Positions 11,103 to 25,714 of a DNA stretch of 64,000 nucleotides are shown here, piece by piece. Position 1 is the stretch's first letter. The number at the start of each line of letters is the position of its first letter. A program made the position numbers and the translations under genes. The notes under the pieces are model-generated. The model ran no database searches and was not told the origin of the DNA. It worked only from the letters and a program-made list of their open reading frames with translations. Source of the stretch: Druceiella hillmani (taxonomy: Eukaryota > Arthropoda > Insecta > Lepidoptera > Hepialidae); contig JAYKKI010000077.1 in NCBI GenBank assembly GCA_039881145.1, forward strand, positions 3,232,501 to 3,296,500. The letters are read 5' to 3'.

Positions 11103-12712
11103 CCGAAACGCAAGTGCACCTTTAATGTTAATTTACAAGTAAAATATACTTTCATAAACAACAGTCTGATAAACAAATATACTGATTGTGACCTACTTCA
11201 AGCTACTCTTCTTCTACCTTAAATAATTTCAAAAAATTGAATGCGCCAACTTTAAATGATCTGGATATCATTGCAACAGAAGGCATCTGGGCTTATTATA
11301 CAATACGAGAAAATTACAGTTTTCATTCCAATGATTGTGCATCATAATTAATGCAGTCATATTTCGAACAAAAATTTAGATGCGCACGTATGAAAAATGA
11401 AACTATTGTTGTAAATATTTTAACTTGTACAAGTAATTGAAGAGTTAAAAGCTGATCTTGATAAATCGCATTACATTACAATGTGAATCGATGCTTCATA
11501 CCACGTCAACAAGAGATATTCACTATTTTAGTGCGCTATTTTATACCATTTAAGTGGATACTAGTAAACATTATAGATCTCCAAAATCAACCTGATGAAA
11601 GTTCAGACATTGTACTTTATTATTTAGTCCAAGTGTTGAAAATAATTTGTCTGCAAAAATTGTGGATGTTGCAGCAATAATATCAACTACAATTTTGGAG
11701 GAGCAGCTGGGCTAGGTGTTGTAATACGCAAAATTAAAACCATCTCTCAAAAAAACCGTTAATAGGTATCAGATGCAAAGGTAGACTTTAAATGTATAAT
11801 TGTAAACATTTATTCGTTGTTTTTTTTATATTTATGTGGTTCAATTAGAATCTCTTAAAGTGTTATGCAAGGAAACTGATCTAGAATATCAACAAATACT
11901 GGGCTATAGCAAGACCACTGAAAAAATATTTCTTGAGCATCGAAAAATGTCCTGTTACATTAAAAAACTTTTTTGAAAATCTCAGCTCAGAACTGTGGTT
12001 TTATTTTAAGCACACTCAGTTGGCAAACTTTCATCAAGCTGTGTTGAAAACTGAAGGGCAAGATATATTGGCAATTAAAGCTGCGAATGAAATTAATCAA
12101 CTTAATGAAAATTTGGTTCAAAAATAGACTATTCAATACCACAACAATACCCACCGTGTAAAGTTTGTAGTTTATTAAAACAATTGAGAGATTGCTTTTA
12201 TAATGATAAAGAACTTCTTAAAACTACAGCTACAGAATTTTCCAAAAAGTAACTGTGAATATTTGTATCAATGAATTGCGTTTATTAAAGACTTGGAGAT
12301 AATTTCTTAAGAAAATTTTAAAAAAGTTCTTACATGGAAAGATGTTCAAAAGGTATTAGATGTTTTGGTTAAAAAAAGGTACATTGATTTTTATAAAGAT
12401 ACAGAAATATTTGATGAATTTTCACTAATTTTCCACTACATTACATCTCAAAAAGTGGCAGATTGGAATAATCTAAATGTGTCAGCCGAAAATAATTAGG
12501 TATTTGAATACTTTCACACTAATAATCTGAATCACGCAAACTTTAGCATTTTAATTGAATATAATTTTTGCCTGCCTGGAACAAATGCATCAGTAGAACG
12601 AATTTACTCCTTAACAAATAAACTGTGGATGTCTGGAAAAACTCAGCTTCGGGTATCTGTTCTCAAAGCTATGTTGATGACGAAAGTGTATATTAAAAAA
12701 AACTTGTAAAGA
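11103..12712 (+). pseudogene. decayed hAT-like transposase
   Basis: It starts IPKRKCTFNVNLQVKY, the usual MPKRKC start of a BED-finger hAT family with Met changed to Ile. It continues with KLNAPTLNDLDIIATEGIWA and FEQKFRCARMKNETIVVNIL at about 11240-11430. An open piece at 11933-12127 has KNFFENLSSELWFYFKHTQL. The C-terminal dimerisation domain at about 12545-12710 has CLPGTNASVERIYSLTNKLW and KTQLRVSVLKAMLMTKV. Many stops and frameshifts are present, and part of the zinc finger is missing. Terminal inverted repeats were not identified. Confidence 0.75.
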
Positions 12713-15700
12713 ATTTCATTTTAATTCTAAAGTCATCACCAGCTATATTAAATGTATATGTTCATCAGAAAAAGAAAAAGAAATAGTTATTAGTTTTTCC
12801 TGCTTTTTGATTCATTACTTAGGTATAACTTGATTGGAAGTATTACATATAAAATATTTTTTTTTATTATGACACTATCACTAAATAAAAATTGTCACAT
12901 GCCATTTTCATATTTACTCAAAACGGAACATTGTCAAAATTAAGACGGTAGGGCCATGGTACAGGAACACAAAAGATGAAGAACACTAAATAAATGAAAG
13001 CAAACAATTCATATTTAATAAAAAATTCATGTATTTAGGCTATACTTTAACAGTACTATTTACAACATGGAAAATACAAGTTTAACCAAATGTATCCATA
13101 TGCTTAAAACAACAATAACTATATAATACCTATTTAAACTTAACCACTCTTTATACAATAAATAAAATTAATAAGGTCAATGGTATTTAACCTAACATAA
13201 AAAAAATATCAACTATTACTTTATTATATCAAACCACCCATAAAAATGATATTGAAGTTTATTATTTTTATTTTGATACTTTCACTGTTGAAGATATGAT
13301 TCCCTGTTACAATAAAACTTTACAGATTCACCCTCCCAAATGAAATGGTGGTTAACCCAAAAGTCCATATGATTACTAAAACAAACTTCAAATATTCAAT
13401 TTTTTAGACATGTATCTGCACTGTACACAACATATATTGATTATAATGTACATGTTGTCTATACATTATTATTATATACAATTGTTATGTAACGGTATTA
13501 TATTCATGGCAATCTATGTTCTTCCCAAATTAATATATTGAAATGAAATTGTTTCCAAAATATAAATTTTTTTATTTATTATGGCTAATAAAATACACTA
13601 AAATACAATTTTAAGAATAGAATCTGCCCATTACACAAAAAAAGTTTTGACTCTGTATATTTTCCCACTGATTTTATTATAATTTGATGCATTATCGTTT
13701 ATAATTCACTAATCAATCTACCCGTAAACCCAAAGTTAATGAAAGAAAATTTTTATGCAATTTTAAAACTAATCCTTTTGGTTTGAATATAAAGCAATTA
13801 AAACACATCATTATGTAAAATATACTCCGTCTCTAACTTTTCAAATTAAAATACCCATAAACGTAGACATTCATTTAATATCATATTTGTTTATAAAAAC
13901 AATAAATAACTATAAAATCATCACCATATTTAAATAATATAATGGACGTATATATCTTTTTATATAAGCTCATATCACTAAGTTACCAAAACAGTCTAAT
14001 ATTCTGGCAAGAATTTTAAATCTATCGGTTCAGAAATAAAGCAATTTCTAAATTTCTTAATAATATTGTGAAGGTAAAGATGGACGGACATGATGGAATT
14101 AAGAAATATGCATTGCTGGAATGACCAAATTATCACATTATATTGATATTGTTACCAAAAAAAAAATTAAATGTATTTTTAACAAGAAAACTTAACAGGA
14201 CAAAGCAAAAAAATAACATATTCAACAATTTATGAGGAAGATAAAATTGTAATATTCTACAAGACAAAATTATTACTATGTATTCTTTGTAAAAGGCACA
14301 AACATTAATTTTTAGTTCTTACCATTCAATTCTATCAGTGTTTCACAATATATACAAACCAAACATTATAGCTCATTATTAATTTGGCACAAGCATGGGA
14401 ACATTTACTTTATAATTCCTCCAGATAAATTTAAAATATCTAAATTTACAATAAACATAGGAAATCTTAAGTACAATTGTTTCTTTTTACAATTGTATTG
14501 AGCAAATAATCTCTAATGATATTTAATTAATTGGTTATATCTAATTATTGGTTAATAGGAGGATTTACAAATATAAATATTGATTAATATTTGACCCAAT
14601 TTCCCAAAAAAGAATTTTATCACTGCTGCAGGCATTAAAAAAGCCAGTATTAGCAACACCCACACATAAGACAGCAGAGCGCCCTTTTAAGAACAGAGTT
14701 CTGTATTCTAGTAGTAGAACACATTTAAAAAAGAAAGTTCTGTGTGACAATATCTGTACATAGGGATTTAATAAAATGGAAGGGTTTTGATGTAATATAT
14801 TTTTGATTTGGTACAATAATAAGATTAAGATAACATGACAAAATTGAAAGAGAACAAAAATAATTGTTATCTAAATAAGGTTCAAAACCACAAGAGAAAT
14901 GAGATATTTAAAAACTTTTAGGCAAAAGATAGAGTAATTTTTTCACAATATATTTTTCCCCTGTCATAAGCAAGATGAGTGAGTTATGCTCTCATAGAAT
15001 TAATATCATTCTTAAGTAGTTATGGCAAATGAAATATGTTTAGATGTTCCACCAAACAAAAGAAATATATTTGTATATTTTTCATTTCAGAATGATTACA
15101 TGACGGTTTGTTTCATTTAGCCATACTTAACAAAAGTTAATAAAACATGCTGTCATATAAAATATCTTATTTCTATATTCCCATTGTTTTCTTCATAATA
15201 ACTAAATTATATTTATGAGGTTTTTAGTTTTCTATAGGAAAAATATATTTAGGAACAATCTGATTGCAGATTTGTATATATGATTAGTAAGACAATAAAA
15301 AATTATTGGGAATGAAATGTCATGTTAGCATATCACTGTTTGATTGCAAGAATATTTCCATATTCAATACTTCAGATCTAAGTTGGTAAAACTACTTGGA
15401 AAATTAAAACACATTTATATATTAACATAGAACATATATTTGTGTCTTAATCAAATCAGACGTCTGAAGCTAGTTTATTTGAGTATGTTTGAATTTTATA
15501 ATGAAAATAATCCTGACAACAATTATATTTGGTGTGTGTAATGCAACGCTGAAAGTATTTAATTATGTTTTATTCTATAATCGTCCTTTTTATTTACATA
15601 TAAATATGTATATTAAAATATTTTTAAAAATGCACCAATTTCTTAGCCATTATATTTTCAATATTATTAATGACACCATTGTCATTAGTATTATTGAAAA

Positions 15701-15951
15701 CTCAATTTAAATGTCCGTAATAAAATATTAAGTTCATGTACATTATTATTTAAAAACATTTAAAAAAAATTTCTTTGAAATGTACGATCATTTTTGAAAT
15801 AAAATTAATTCAATTTCTTTAAATATTTTATTCACATGTAGGGCAATTGATGACAAAATAAGGAAAATTTTACATGAAATAATATTGCAACAAAATGACA
15901 ATTAAATCTTAATATGAAATCAAATTAATTTATGACGCTAACTTAAGTAAC

Positions 15952-15994
15952 ATATATGTGTATATATATTTATATATATGTATGTATGTATATA

Positions 15995-16027
<33 letters not shown>
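15952..16027. repeat. TA/TG microsatellite
   Basis: Runs of TA interrupted by TTTA and TGTA units over about 75 bp. Confidence 0.9.
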
Positions 16028-16031
<4 letters not shown>

Positions 16032-16975
16032 GTGAAATTTATAAATACTTTGATTTCAAATGAAGACACCATTTTGATTAAATACAATAATAATTTGCTA
16101 AATTTCAACATCTAAAAAAAAGATTAATTGTCTTCATTTTAAAACCGTGCTCGGTTTAAAACTTGAAAGGCAATTTAAAGGTAAAAAAAAATAAAATTCT
16201 TCAATTCACCACCCTTTTTGCATTATTTTCTATAACTAAGATTAAGTTCGACAAATTTTCATTAAATTTTTGTCTACTTCAATGTACCATTTATATGTTT
16301 GTCAGTCTTTCAGTATTGCTTAATTCTAAAATACAAATAACCTCAAAGTTCCTTACAACTTAATAGTTCATCAAAATTCACCATGAGATTAGACTAAAAA
16401 GTAATAAAACTGACTTGGACTTTGTTTAGATTACACTAATTATTTTGTAATATAAGTAATCAAGCAATATGAATGGGAGACAATATAGAGCAATTGAATC
16501 TATCAACTGTTTAAGAAATTACCTAAATACAAAATATTAGAACTGGTAAATAAAAGGTTTTAAAAGAAATTAAAAATCTTTTTTAATTTAATAGTAAAAT
16601 ATTATTCTTACGCTTCAATTATACAAATCCTTTCAGTTTTAAGGTATTTGTTACTTTGTGTTATGCAAACTTTACTGGCAGTTTATTCTGCTTTTTTTGC
16701 TTGATAAAATATATAATCGAATGCCAAAATGCTGAAAAACTATTTAAGAAATTATGTGTTACATGGCTACTGATTGATCCACAAAATGCCGCAGCTGTTT
16801 GAACTTGAAAGTGGGAATTATTTAATATCTTATAATATCCTGATGGAGTTAGTTCCTCTCAAGAACATGATACTATTTTAATAATAGATTATGCAATAGC
16901 GTGTAGACAGTATCTTTATCACAAAAGTAGTATTACGTTTGTAAAAGTGTCTGGCAATTGATAACATTGTAATAA

Positions 16976-16981
16976 TTTATT
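16976..16981 (-). terminator. candidate polyadenylation signal of the CD36 gene
   Basis: AATAAA on the minus strand about 590 bp downstream of the stop codon. In such AT-rich DNA the hexamer is common by chance, so this is only one possible site. Confidence 0.25.
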
Positions 16982-17138
16982 TTAGTGGCAAGAAAAAAAT
17001 GTGTAATGGTAACACAAAATATAAGGTAATAAATTATTATAGTGAGTATAAACAATTTAAATTACTTGAAATGGGAAGCCGCTATGTATATGTATATGAA
17101 TGTACGTACAAGTACCTATATTATACACACCCACACAA

Positions 17139-17207
17139 ATATATATATATATATATATATGTATATATGTGTGTGTGTGTGTGTGTGTATATGTATATTT
17201 ATAAATA
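17139..17207. repeat. compound (TA)n(TG)n microsatellite
   Basis: About 22 bp of AT units, then TGTG units over about 20 bp, then TATA again. Confidence 0.9.
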
Positions 17208-17569
17208 TATGACAGACATGTATAAAGAAGATTGCAGTACCCTTACCACCAAGTTATGGACTCTTTAAAACATGAGCACAGGTCTAAACTCCGCGTGCTA
17301 TTAAATAAACCACAGAAACCAATTCAAAAATGACACAGAAAACGTATCACTTAAGATTGTCTCAGATTAAAATTCTGCAACTGAAAATTACATTTTTCTT
17401 TACCATATTTTGAAATTACACTCACATAAATATTTTCAAGATGTCGGCATAGACAATTTATATTTTGTGCAAAATTTCAAAATGGCAAACTCAGACTGTC
17501 AATTTGACAGATACAATCTTGCTTACATACTAAAAGTGTTATATCATTTCCCCTCTTGTTCCATGGTGA

Positions 17570-17827
17570 TCATCTGAACTTCCTCAATATAGATTCTGTC
17601 TCATAACTAAGAATAGTATTTTTGGCTAAATTGTCCAATCTATCTCTTCTCGATGGCAGCATAGTGGCTAAACTGCTGTTCTGCAGTTTCTTTAAGTATA
17701 TCACCTTGCTGACCATCAATATTCCAATTATGAGAAATATACTGGAAAGTGTGAGTTGAAGAGGAGGCAGAATGACAATTACGAAGTACAATGCCGAATG
17801 AATGTCACTAGGCAGCTCTTCTTGTCT
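17570..17827 (-). CDS. CD36 gene, last coding exon (C-terminal membrane segment and tail)
   Basis: The acceptor TTTTTTTGACAG precedes RQEELPSDIHSALYFVIVIL in phase 0, which continues the GEY end of the previous exon in the family manner (W-x-e-x-g-x-E-L-P). A membrane segment of about 30 residues follows, then the cytosolic tail starting VIYLKKLQNSS, with TGA at 17572-17570. The exon is separated from its neighbour by a 2.75 kb intron that contains a whole Tigger-type transposon. Confidence 0.9.
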   Translation of the reverse strand, partial: RQEELPSDIHSALYFVIVILPPLQLTLSSIFLIIGILMVSKVIYLKKLQNSSLATMLPSRRDRLDNLAKNTILSYETESILRKFR

Positions 17828-20800
17828 CTGTCAAAAAAATTACATAAAGTTTTAATTCACTTCTATGGACTTAACCATAGAGAGACTTTAATATACAAAG
17901 AAACAGGCAAATGTAAAAGAAAACTATGTATGGAAATTTTCACTTCAAATATTACACGGTAACAGTTCGTGCACCATTTACCATCAAGGCAGCAACACTG
18001 CCAACTATTGACCTGTATACCAGGCAAACCTTCACAATATCATGGCAGAACACTATCACAACAGCTGCAACGACTGTAACTGTCGCACGAACTCTCACCA
18101 TGTAAACACTGCTTTCATGTCATATAAATGTAATATTTACTTTGAAGAGATATTTTCGGCGTATACCTATATTTTTATGTCTCTGTGTGTACATAGTGTC
18201 CTTATTACTTGAATAATCAATAAAATCTCTAACTATTTTTTGAAATACAGTCAAAATCTGTTATAACGACATCAAAGGGACTACTCATATTTAATCGTAA
18301 AAACCGATAGTCGTAACAAGCGGTGATGTTTTCGAGAAAGTGTTTATGGTATTATTGAATGTGTATTTTGTAAGTACCTACATATTAATCCATAGGTATT
18401 AATAGGAAAAATATATTTGTGCAAAAATTAAACTACATACATTTTGTTTATTTCACATAAAACGTATAATATAAAAGATCAATATGTATATTACTTTTCT
18501 GTATGCATAAAATCTGTAATTTTGGTCTGTTTGGAACACTTCTGTCGTGCATACATATTTTGTAATACACGTTGGATTTTAATTAGTGTATCGTCAAATT
18601 TGCCCTGGATGTGAAACTTTTCATTAAGAAGAACAATCTTTCGTAAAACACTAACAGCATTGAGACCATCATTTAAAGTTGGCACTGTAAATTGTTCGAG
18701 TCTTTGTGTTCGTCATCTTCCTCTTGAACTTCTCGTACAATATCATCTTCCGTAGCTGGTGCACAAATTGCAATAGAGTTATCTAAATCAATGAACTCCT
18801 CTGCTTCAGTAGTAGATAAAGCAGGGCGTAAATTTTGGGCAAATTGAGCCAAAGAAATATCGTCCTCTTCATCATCATCAGTCACATTATCTGAGGATAT
18901 TGTTACGAGGTCTTTAAAACCAGCATGTCTAAAGCAGTTAACTATAGTGTTTTGTGTAACTTTTTCCCACGCTTCAGATAACATCAAGATGGCATCAAGA
19001 ACTGTAAAGCTTTTCTGGTCGTTACTGTCAAGGTTTTGTATTAACTTTAACACTTGTAGTCTTCTATAATGAAATTTTAAACATCTTATTACACCTTGGT
19101 CCATAGGTTGCAGTATAGATGTAACATTTGGTGGTAAGAACACAAGTTTAATGCATTTCAGATTAGTAACAGCCGGATGAGCAGGACAATTATCAACCAA
19201 AAGTAGAATTTTCTTTTTGTTTGCTTTTCAGCAAACAAACATTTTTTAATTCAGCATCCCAGTTTTGTAACCATCTTTCAAAAATGTCCGATGTCATCCG
19301 TGACTTCATATTGTTTTCATACGTTACCGGGAGTGACCGTATGTTTTTAAAGCATCTTGGTTTCTTAGATTTGCCAATAACTAAAAGCTTTCTATTACAG
19401 GATCCTGTCATATTTGCTACAATCATGATCGTTAGTCTCGTCTTGGACATTTTTCCTCCAGAACAATTCTCTCCTTTAAACTTTAAAGTCTTATCTGGTG
19501 TCATATTGTAAAAAAGTCCGGTTTCCTATGCGTTAAAAATGTCATCTGGTCCATAGCCTTCGTATAATGTAGGCCACTTTTGCGTCATCCATTCTTCTAC
19601 AGCATTTTTATCAACATTGGCAGCTTCACCACTCATTTTCCCGCCGACAATACCATGCCGAGCCCGGAAACGTTGAATCCAACTAGACGCGCAAACGAAA
19701 TCTTCACCAAAGCGCTGAGCAAAATCGTTAGCTTTTTGTTGAAGAATTGGTCCGCTTATTGGCACATTATTAGTCCTTTGATATATAAACCACTTTAACA
19801 AAGCTTCCTCAATCTTTGTATGCTTCGTTGTTCTGGCTCGTTTCATTTTCAAAAAATTGTTGCCATAAAGCTTAGTAGAAACTTAGTAGAAAATCAAATT
19901 GTTTACAATACAGCTTAGTAGAAACTCAGCTGGTCGTTCTAACAGACATATTTCTCCGAAAATACTAGCTAAATGTAGTCGCTTAAAGAGGTATGTCGTA
20001 ATAAGCAAAGTCGTAAAACGCAATGTTTTTGATGAGGCGATTGTATAGGATTCAGCTGGGACCTTTGATTTTGGTCAATATAACCAGTATGTTGGTTTAA
20101 ACTATGTCGCCATAAACGGTTTTGACTGTATATAGATTTTTAAAGTAGATATTTTGCATTATAAGACATTTTATAATCAGTGCTTTTGCAACCGTGTGTA
20201 TTAAAAGATATTTAAAAAACAACCTAAAATATAATTCATTTTTGGGTCAATGGAATAAGTATGTCAGCCAAATATTATGATTTCAGACCTTCTCGCAAAT
20301 ATGTGACGAGTGTATTTATTTTTTTGCATGTTACGTGTTACTTTTAAGGAAAAACTTTGAGTTATCTTCATTAAATTATTCTTTCATGTTATATTTGGAT
20401 TTTAATATATGTTTTTTATATTGCACTACATCATATATATATACTACATACAGTATATGTTATTTTGCACTACATCACTTTATTTTTGGACTGTATTTCT
20501 GGCAATTGGATGGAATATGAAATTTCCATAGTTCTAAGTAGTGTGAAATAATTTCAAAAAACAGTAATGTAAGACTTACATATTCACCCCAAAACATTGG
20601 TAACACCATTCCGCTGAACATATCAAGATTACTCCCAAAACCTGACAGATCCTTGATTACCAGGTTGCATTGAGAACGAGCCACAGAATGCAGGGGTATA
20701 CCAGATTTCTGCGAAGATAAATTTTTTGTCTTCATTGAATTATTTTGAAGATATTTTAATTACTATGGTACATCACATATAGCAAGGTTCACCCTTTTTT

Positions 20801-23800
20801 AGATTTCCATGCCTCATAAATAAAAAAAAATTACATAAACGAAACCGTGTAGTTTACAGAAGTTTTGTAAGTAACATCCCCAATAAAAAAATCTTGCATA
20901 GAGACCTAAATGTGTCAATCATAATAGAGGAAATAATGTGATGGTCACACGGAAACTAATATGATGAACGAAAAACACATTACTTGCACTTGCTTTTAAG
21001 TGGAAATATCAAAGATGTGTATCAATTAGTAGCTTAACGCATGCCCATCCATGATTATCACCAAACTATTACTCAATATCTAAAGATATGACAGATTATA
21101 ATACTAAAACTGGTAATAAATAATTATTAGAACTAAGACTCGAGCAGTTCTGTACTAATTGATATATAATAAATAAACCACAATACCTAATTATTTAAAT
21201 ACCAAATTCCACCACTTATGGTATATTCACTCCTGGTGGCCATTCGATAATAATGAATGATAATTGATCGCAGTTTTAAAAATTACATAACAGCTGTTTT
21301 ACTTGTAGATTATAACTGTATATAACATATTTATACACATATTCATAACACCTACAAAATTATGAATTGAAATCATTTAAAAAAGTTTTTAGGGTACTTT
21401 CCTACATGTAAAATGGAGGTGAATTTTTTTTATATCATGTTGTGTAGGGTATAGATCGAATAAGTCTTTTAAATATGTTAGAGATATGTCATGAACAATT
21501 TAGAAGGATCTGTTTATGAAATATTAAAGTTTAAAGTCATCATTTTTGTTGAAGCTACGCATCTCCACTCCCTATTAGCTTAAACACTATTTTAGAATAT
21601 CTGAAAGTATTCACAGTAGTAATATGTGTAATGAAATTAAACGTAAAATTATCTCAGCTAAGTAGGCTCTACTAGTTTACGAGTAAAAGTAGTCCAACTT
21701 GCATGTACCCTTAAATGTTTATAAGTGCCTAAACGTATATGGAACCCTCGTAGTGCGAGTTCTACTCGTACTTAACATCTTTTTTACAATGGTTTAACTT
21801 ACTATACTTAGTGAAGCATTCACTATCTTCTTCACCTTCAATTTTGCAATATTTTGTCAAGTGCTTAATATTCTGCAACACTGGAACCTAAGCCTTGCAT
21901 ATATGAATATGCAAGAATTCAGAATATAAACAAAATAAATTAAATAAAAAATATAGGTGAACTTACCGGTTCCACATATACAAAAGAATTGTGAAGGCTT
22001 TTGTTGGGCTTAAGACCAGTGATGTGTTCAGCTATTGTTGGGTCACCCGTATAAAAATGGGGAAACGAAGCAGCAATGGGAAAATCTAAAATAAATATTA
22101 AATTTTTATTGAATACTTTTGTGCTATTCTAGACCGTTCATAAATGAAATGGTTCTTCTATATAAGTTTTTGGCCATAATCAAATTTTTGCTGTAACCTA
22201 AAAGTCCTTATTACTTGTTTATACTTTTTATATTAAACTTCGAAGTACAAGTTTTCTCAAAAAACCATTGGCCTTTTTTATAAAGATTTTTAAAATTTAA
22301 TTACACCCAACAAATTTATCACTAAAATTTTTATTAAAATTTATCAAAGATTCCTAAAAATGGATCATTTTTTTATGTATCTAAATGTAGAAGTGTACAT
22401 AATTAAACTTTGAATTGTGTTTTTCTAAAAGCAACTTTCTTGAAATCCTCATTCTATCATTAATTGACAATGAATATATTTCCCTTTCAGCTTCTGGAGA
22501 AATTTATGTATGATAAATGAAATACTTTTTAATAGCCGTTTTGCCATATTTTTAAATATTTCGACAAATTACGTACTATCTTCAGAATTAGACTTGTAGA
22601 TATGTTTATTTATTTATTTATTTATGTACTTCAATGTTTTTAATTGATACATATGGTGGACTTATTGGTACAAGAGCTATCTCTTACAGCCAACCATGCT
22701 GTCTCTAGGAACCAGAAATACAAGAGGTTAATAATTAAATGTTTAAAAGAGATACGTAGATACATTTAACCTTGTGAAACTGAAAATTATTACTTTCTTC
22801 AGCACGTTTAACAAATTCATTTTTAGCTTATTATTTGGAGCAACATTTTTTTCATGGGTCGTCTAATTTTTTCGGTCTGTGAAAATACAAGAAATGAACA
22901 GCCTGAATAGGCAGTAATTATTGATATAAAGTCATATGAATAAGATCAATGTCAATGAATTAATAATAATCTGTTTCAGTAAAATAATTAAGATGAGTCC
23001 TAATACTTTATAAATTTTTCGCTGGAAAAAATTATATGAAATATCAGAACTTACTTTCTCGTAATTATTGCAATGGGGAACACAGTGTAGATTTTCCTAT
23101 TTTCTGTTAGAATATGTAGTAATACAATTAATAAGTGCTTTACGTGAAAACTTTGAACACAGCAAAACAATCACACAAGAAAATAGTGCTAATAATTTTC
23201 AGTTATCAGATATACATTCGTTTCAAGTCACTAAGGTATTTACTCGTTAATAGAAACAATTTCCTGAAAAATAATATATGTAACAAAACATACTTTCCAA
23301 AAATTCTATCATGTGAAACATGGTTAATAAAAATAGAAAATATAAAAATGACATTGTATGGAGTCATCATAGTAACATTTCATATTAATGGCCCTTGGTA
23401 AACAATAAGTGACGTATAAGCTTTATACATCCTGTCACAGGGCTTTTAATACTTACAATTCTTATTTATTTTCATACCTTTTTACCATTCAATACCTTTT
23501 TTATTTTCATACAAAATTCCTATAATATAATATATTAGCTGAAGCAAAAAAAAAAGATTAAAAGAAGGATTACTTATTAATCCTTATCGGACAAATGTTG
23601 CTATAGAAGAAACATTTATAGTAGAATTTCTAGTCACAAGTCATCACACATACAATAAATAAGATAAAATTTGGATTCTCAATGCAACAAACAAGGAGAA
23701 ATACGTAAAAAAAAATTTTTATTTCAATTTAAAATTATCCTAACAAATGTTAAAAAATTATTGACTTATAAAAAATGTAATAAATTTCAACCTAGCAGAA

Positions 23801-25683
23801 ATTTTCTATACAAACACACTGCCCAATAAGCGTTAAATAATATCGCTGTTCTACTAAAGCGACTAACTCATTACACTTACCAAAAAAGCATCGTGAAACA
23901 TCGCTCAATCCATTCTTCAAAGTTGGAGTTCCCTTATAGCAGTCAGTTCCGTTATCTGTCCTGTCAAATGTTGACTCTGACAAATTGTATCTGTAAGTCG
24001 GAATACCATCACGCTCTGTCGGTTCTGGAATAAGAAAAAATTACACATATTCTATTTCAAATTCCATTTAATACAAAATGCCAGATTGATTAAAGCACAT
24101 AACATTGATAATTGAAATTATAACCCGAGTCTGAAGTTCACCACATATATTATTTTATATAGCACATTTGAAATACAATTATTACTTATATAGTTTGTGT
24201 ACACATATATCCGTTATTTAAACGCAACTTTATTAATCATCGTCAGCCTTGCATGCATCATCGTCAGCATTGAAGTTTAATTGAAATAAACTTTAATAAC
24301 TTTCCATGATTCATTAACAGAGTACTGAAAACGAAAGAAAAAGCTAAAACCTTCATATTTTTTTCAAGATCCTATCCTTTTAGAACAGTACCTTTTGCAA
24401 ATGGTTCAACAATTTCTCAGTGTATTATAGAGATAACAGATGAATATATAAGCAGGTATTGTATTTTATACATATATAGATAATACTTCCACTTAGTGTA
24501 CTCTAGAGCCTTGGTGAATTAAACTTACAGAGGTCCTACTTGTTCTAAAAAGATACTGTCTCAAACAAAACTTGTTAATTAAAAATTAAATATAATTAAG
24601 TTTGAATTCGATACTTACGATCGAAATACAAAGGCATCAGTTTACAGAGTGTTTTCCTCCAGTACAGTAGAGGACGCTGTGTGTCTAGTTTGTGGTTATA
24701 CAGCATACCCTCAGTAGAATTTTGTACTTCGTCAGGACAGGATGCTGGATAAAAGGGCATATGGGTGTCCCCGTTGAATTTTTCTAAGCCGAAAAACCTC
24801 TCGTCCCCCCAACTTTGGCCAATTCGGACAGTAGCATTGTCTTTGAAGTTGAGATAAATCTGGAAATTGTGTTATTTTTAAGAATATTATCCAGAAAAGT
24901 TGAACTAGTTTTGATAGTGAATGTAGAAAATCATTAGTAATGTAGAAAATTATTACCACTAGGCCTTTACCTATAATACAATCAAACCAAATTTCATATG
25001 ATCACAACTATTTATGAAATGGATACTGGGAAGGTAGCATTTGATAGTAATGAGAAATTAGAATGGAAAATAAGCACTCGGTTTATGTAAACATATGATT
25101 ACTGAGCCTTTTTGTATTATTCTATATTTATATTTAACTTCTAAAAATATATTAACCGGCTTCTTAGAGAGCTTCGCATTTGGCAAGATGTCCCGCAAAG
25201 TTTAGCATCTGCTAGTATCTACTACACTTAGTTGAATGTTATTATTTTTAAATACTTGCCTGAGTACAGTTAGAGGTAAAATTTTCAAAACATAAATAAG
25301 AAATGGCAGTGACAGCTATCAAAAGTAATAATAAAATAAATAATTTTTAGCACTAAGTTTTCTTCCTTTCATTTACAATAAGAGTTAAATTTTAATCCTA
25401 TGTAAACAAAAATTAGAAAAAAGTTTGTAAATATGGAATGATCAGAAGAAAAGACCCCAAATAGAAAAAATAATTAATCATAAAGTTAAATAACTTTAAA
25501 ATTAATAATGAAGTAAAACCTTTTTAATATTAGTTACCCAGTATTATTTTAAAAATTTTGTAAATAACTTTTTCAAGGTGGTAAAACTATTTCTATTTGA
25601 TATATTTCAATAATTTCTACGGTTATTTTAAATGTACAATTGCATTATTCAAAGACAATACATATATACATATACATATATAC

Positions 25684-25714
<31 letters not shown>

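Larger units (their letters stand above)
12713..17569. other. AT-rich non-coding stretch downstream of the CD36 gene
   Basis: Very AT-rich and without a supportable gene on either strand. It contains two TA-rich microsatellites (listed separately). Its right part probably includes the 3' UTR of the CD36 gene. Confidence 0.4.

Noticed and set aside
19221..19511. 96-codon plus-strand frame
   Set aside because: Exact antisense of the Tigger transposase catalytic region.
24732..24959. 75-codon minus-strand frame
   Set aside because: Wrong frame over the fifth CD36 exon; the true frame is set by splice sites and family motifs.
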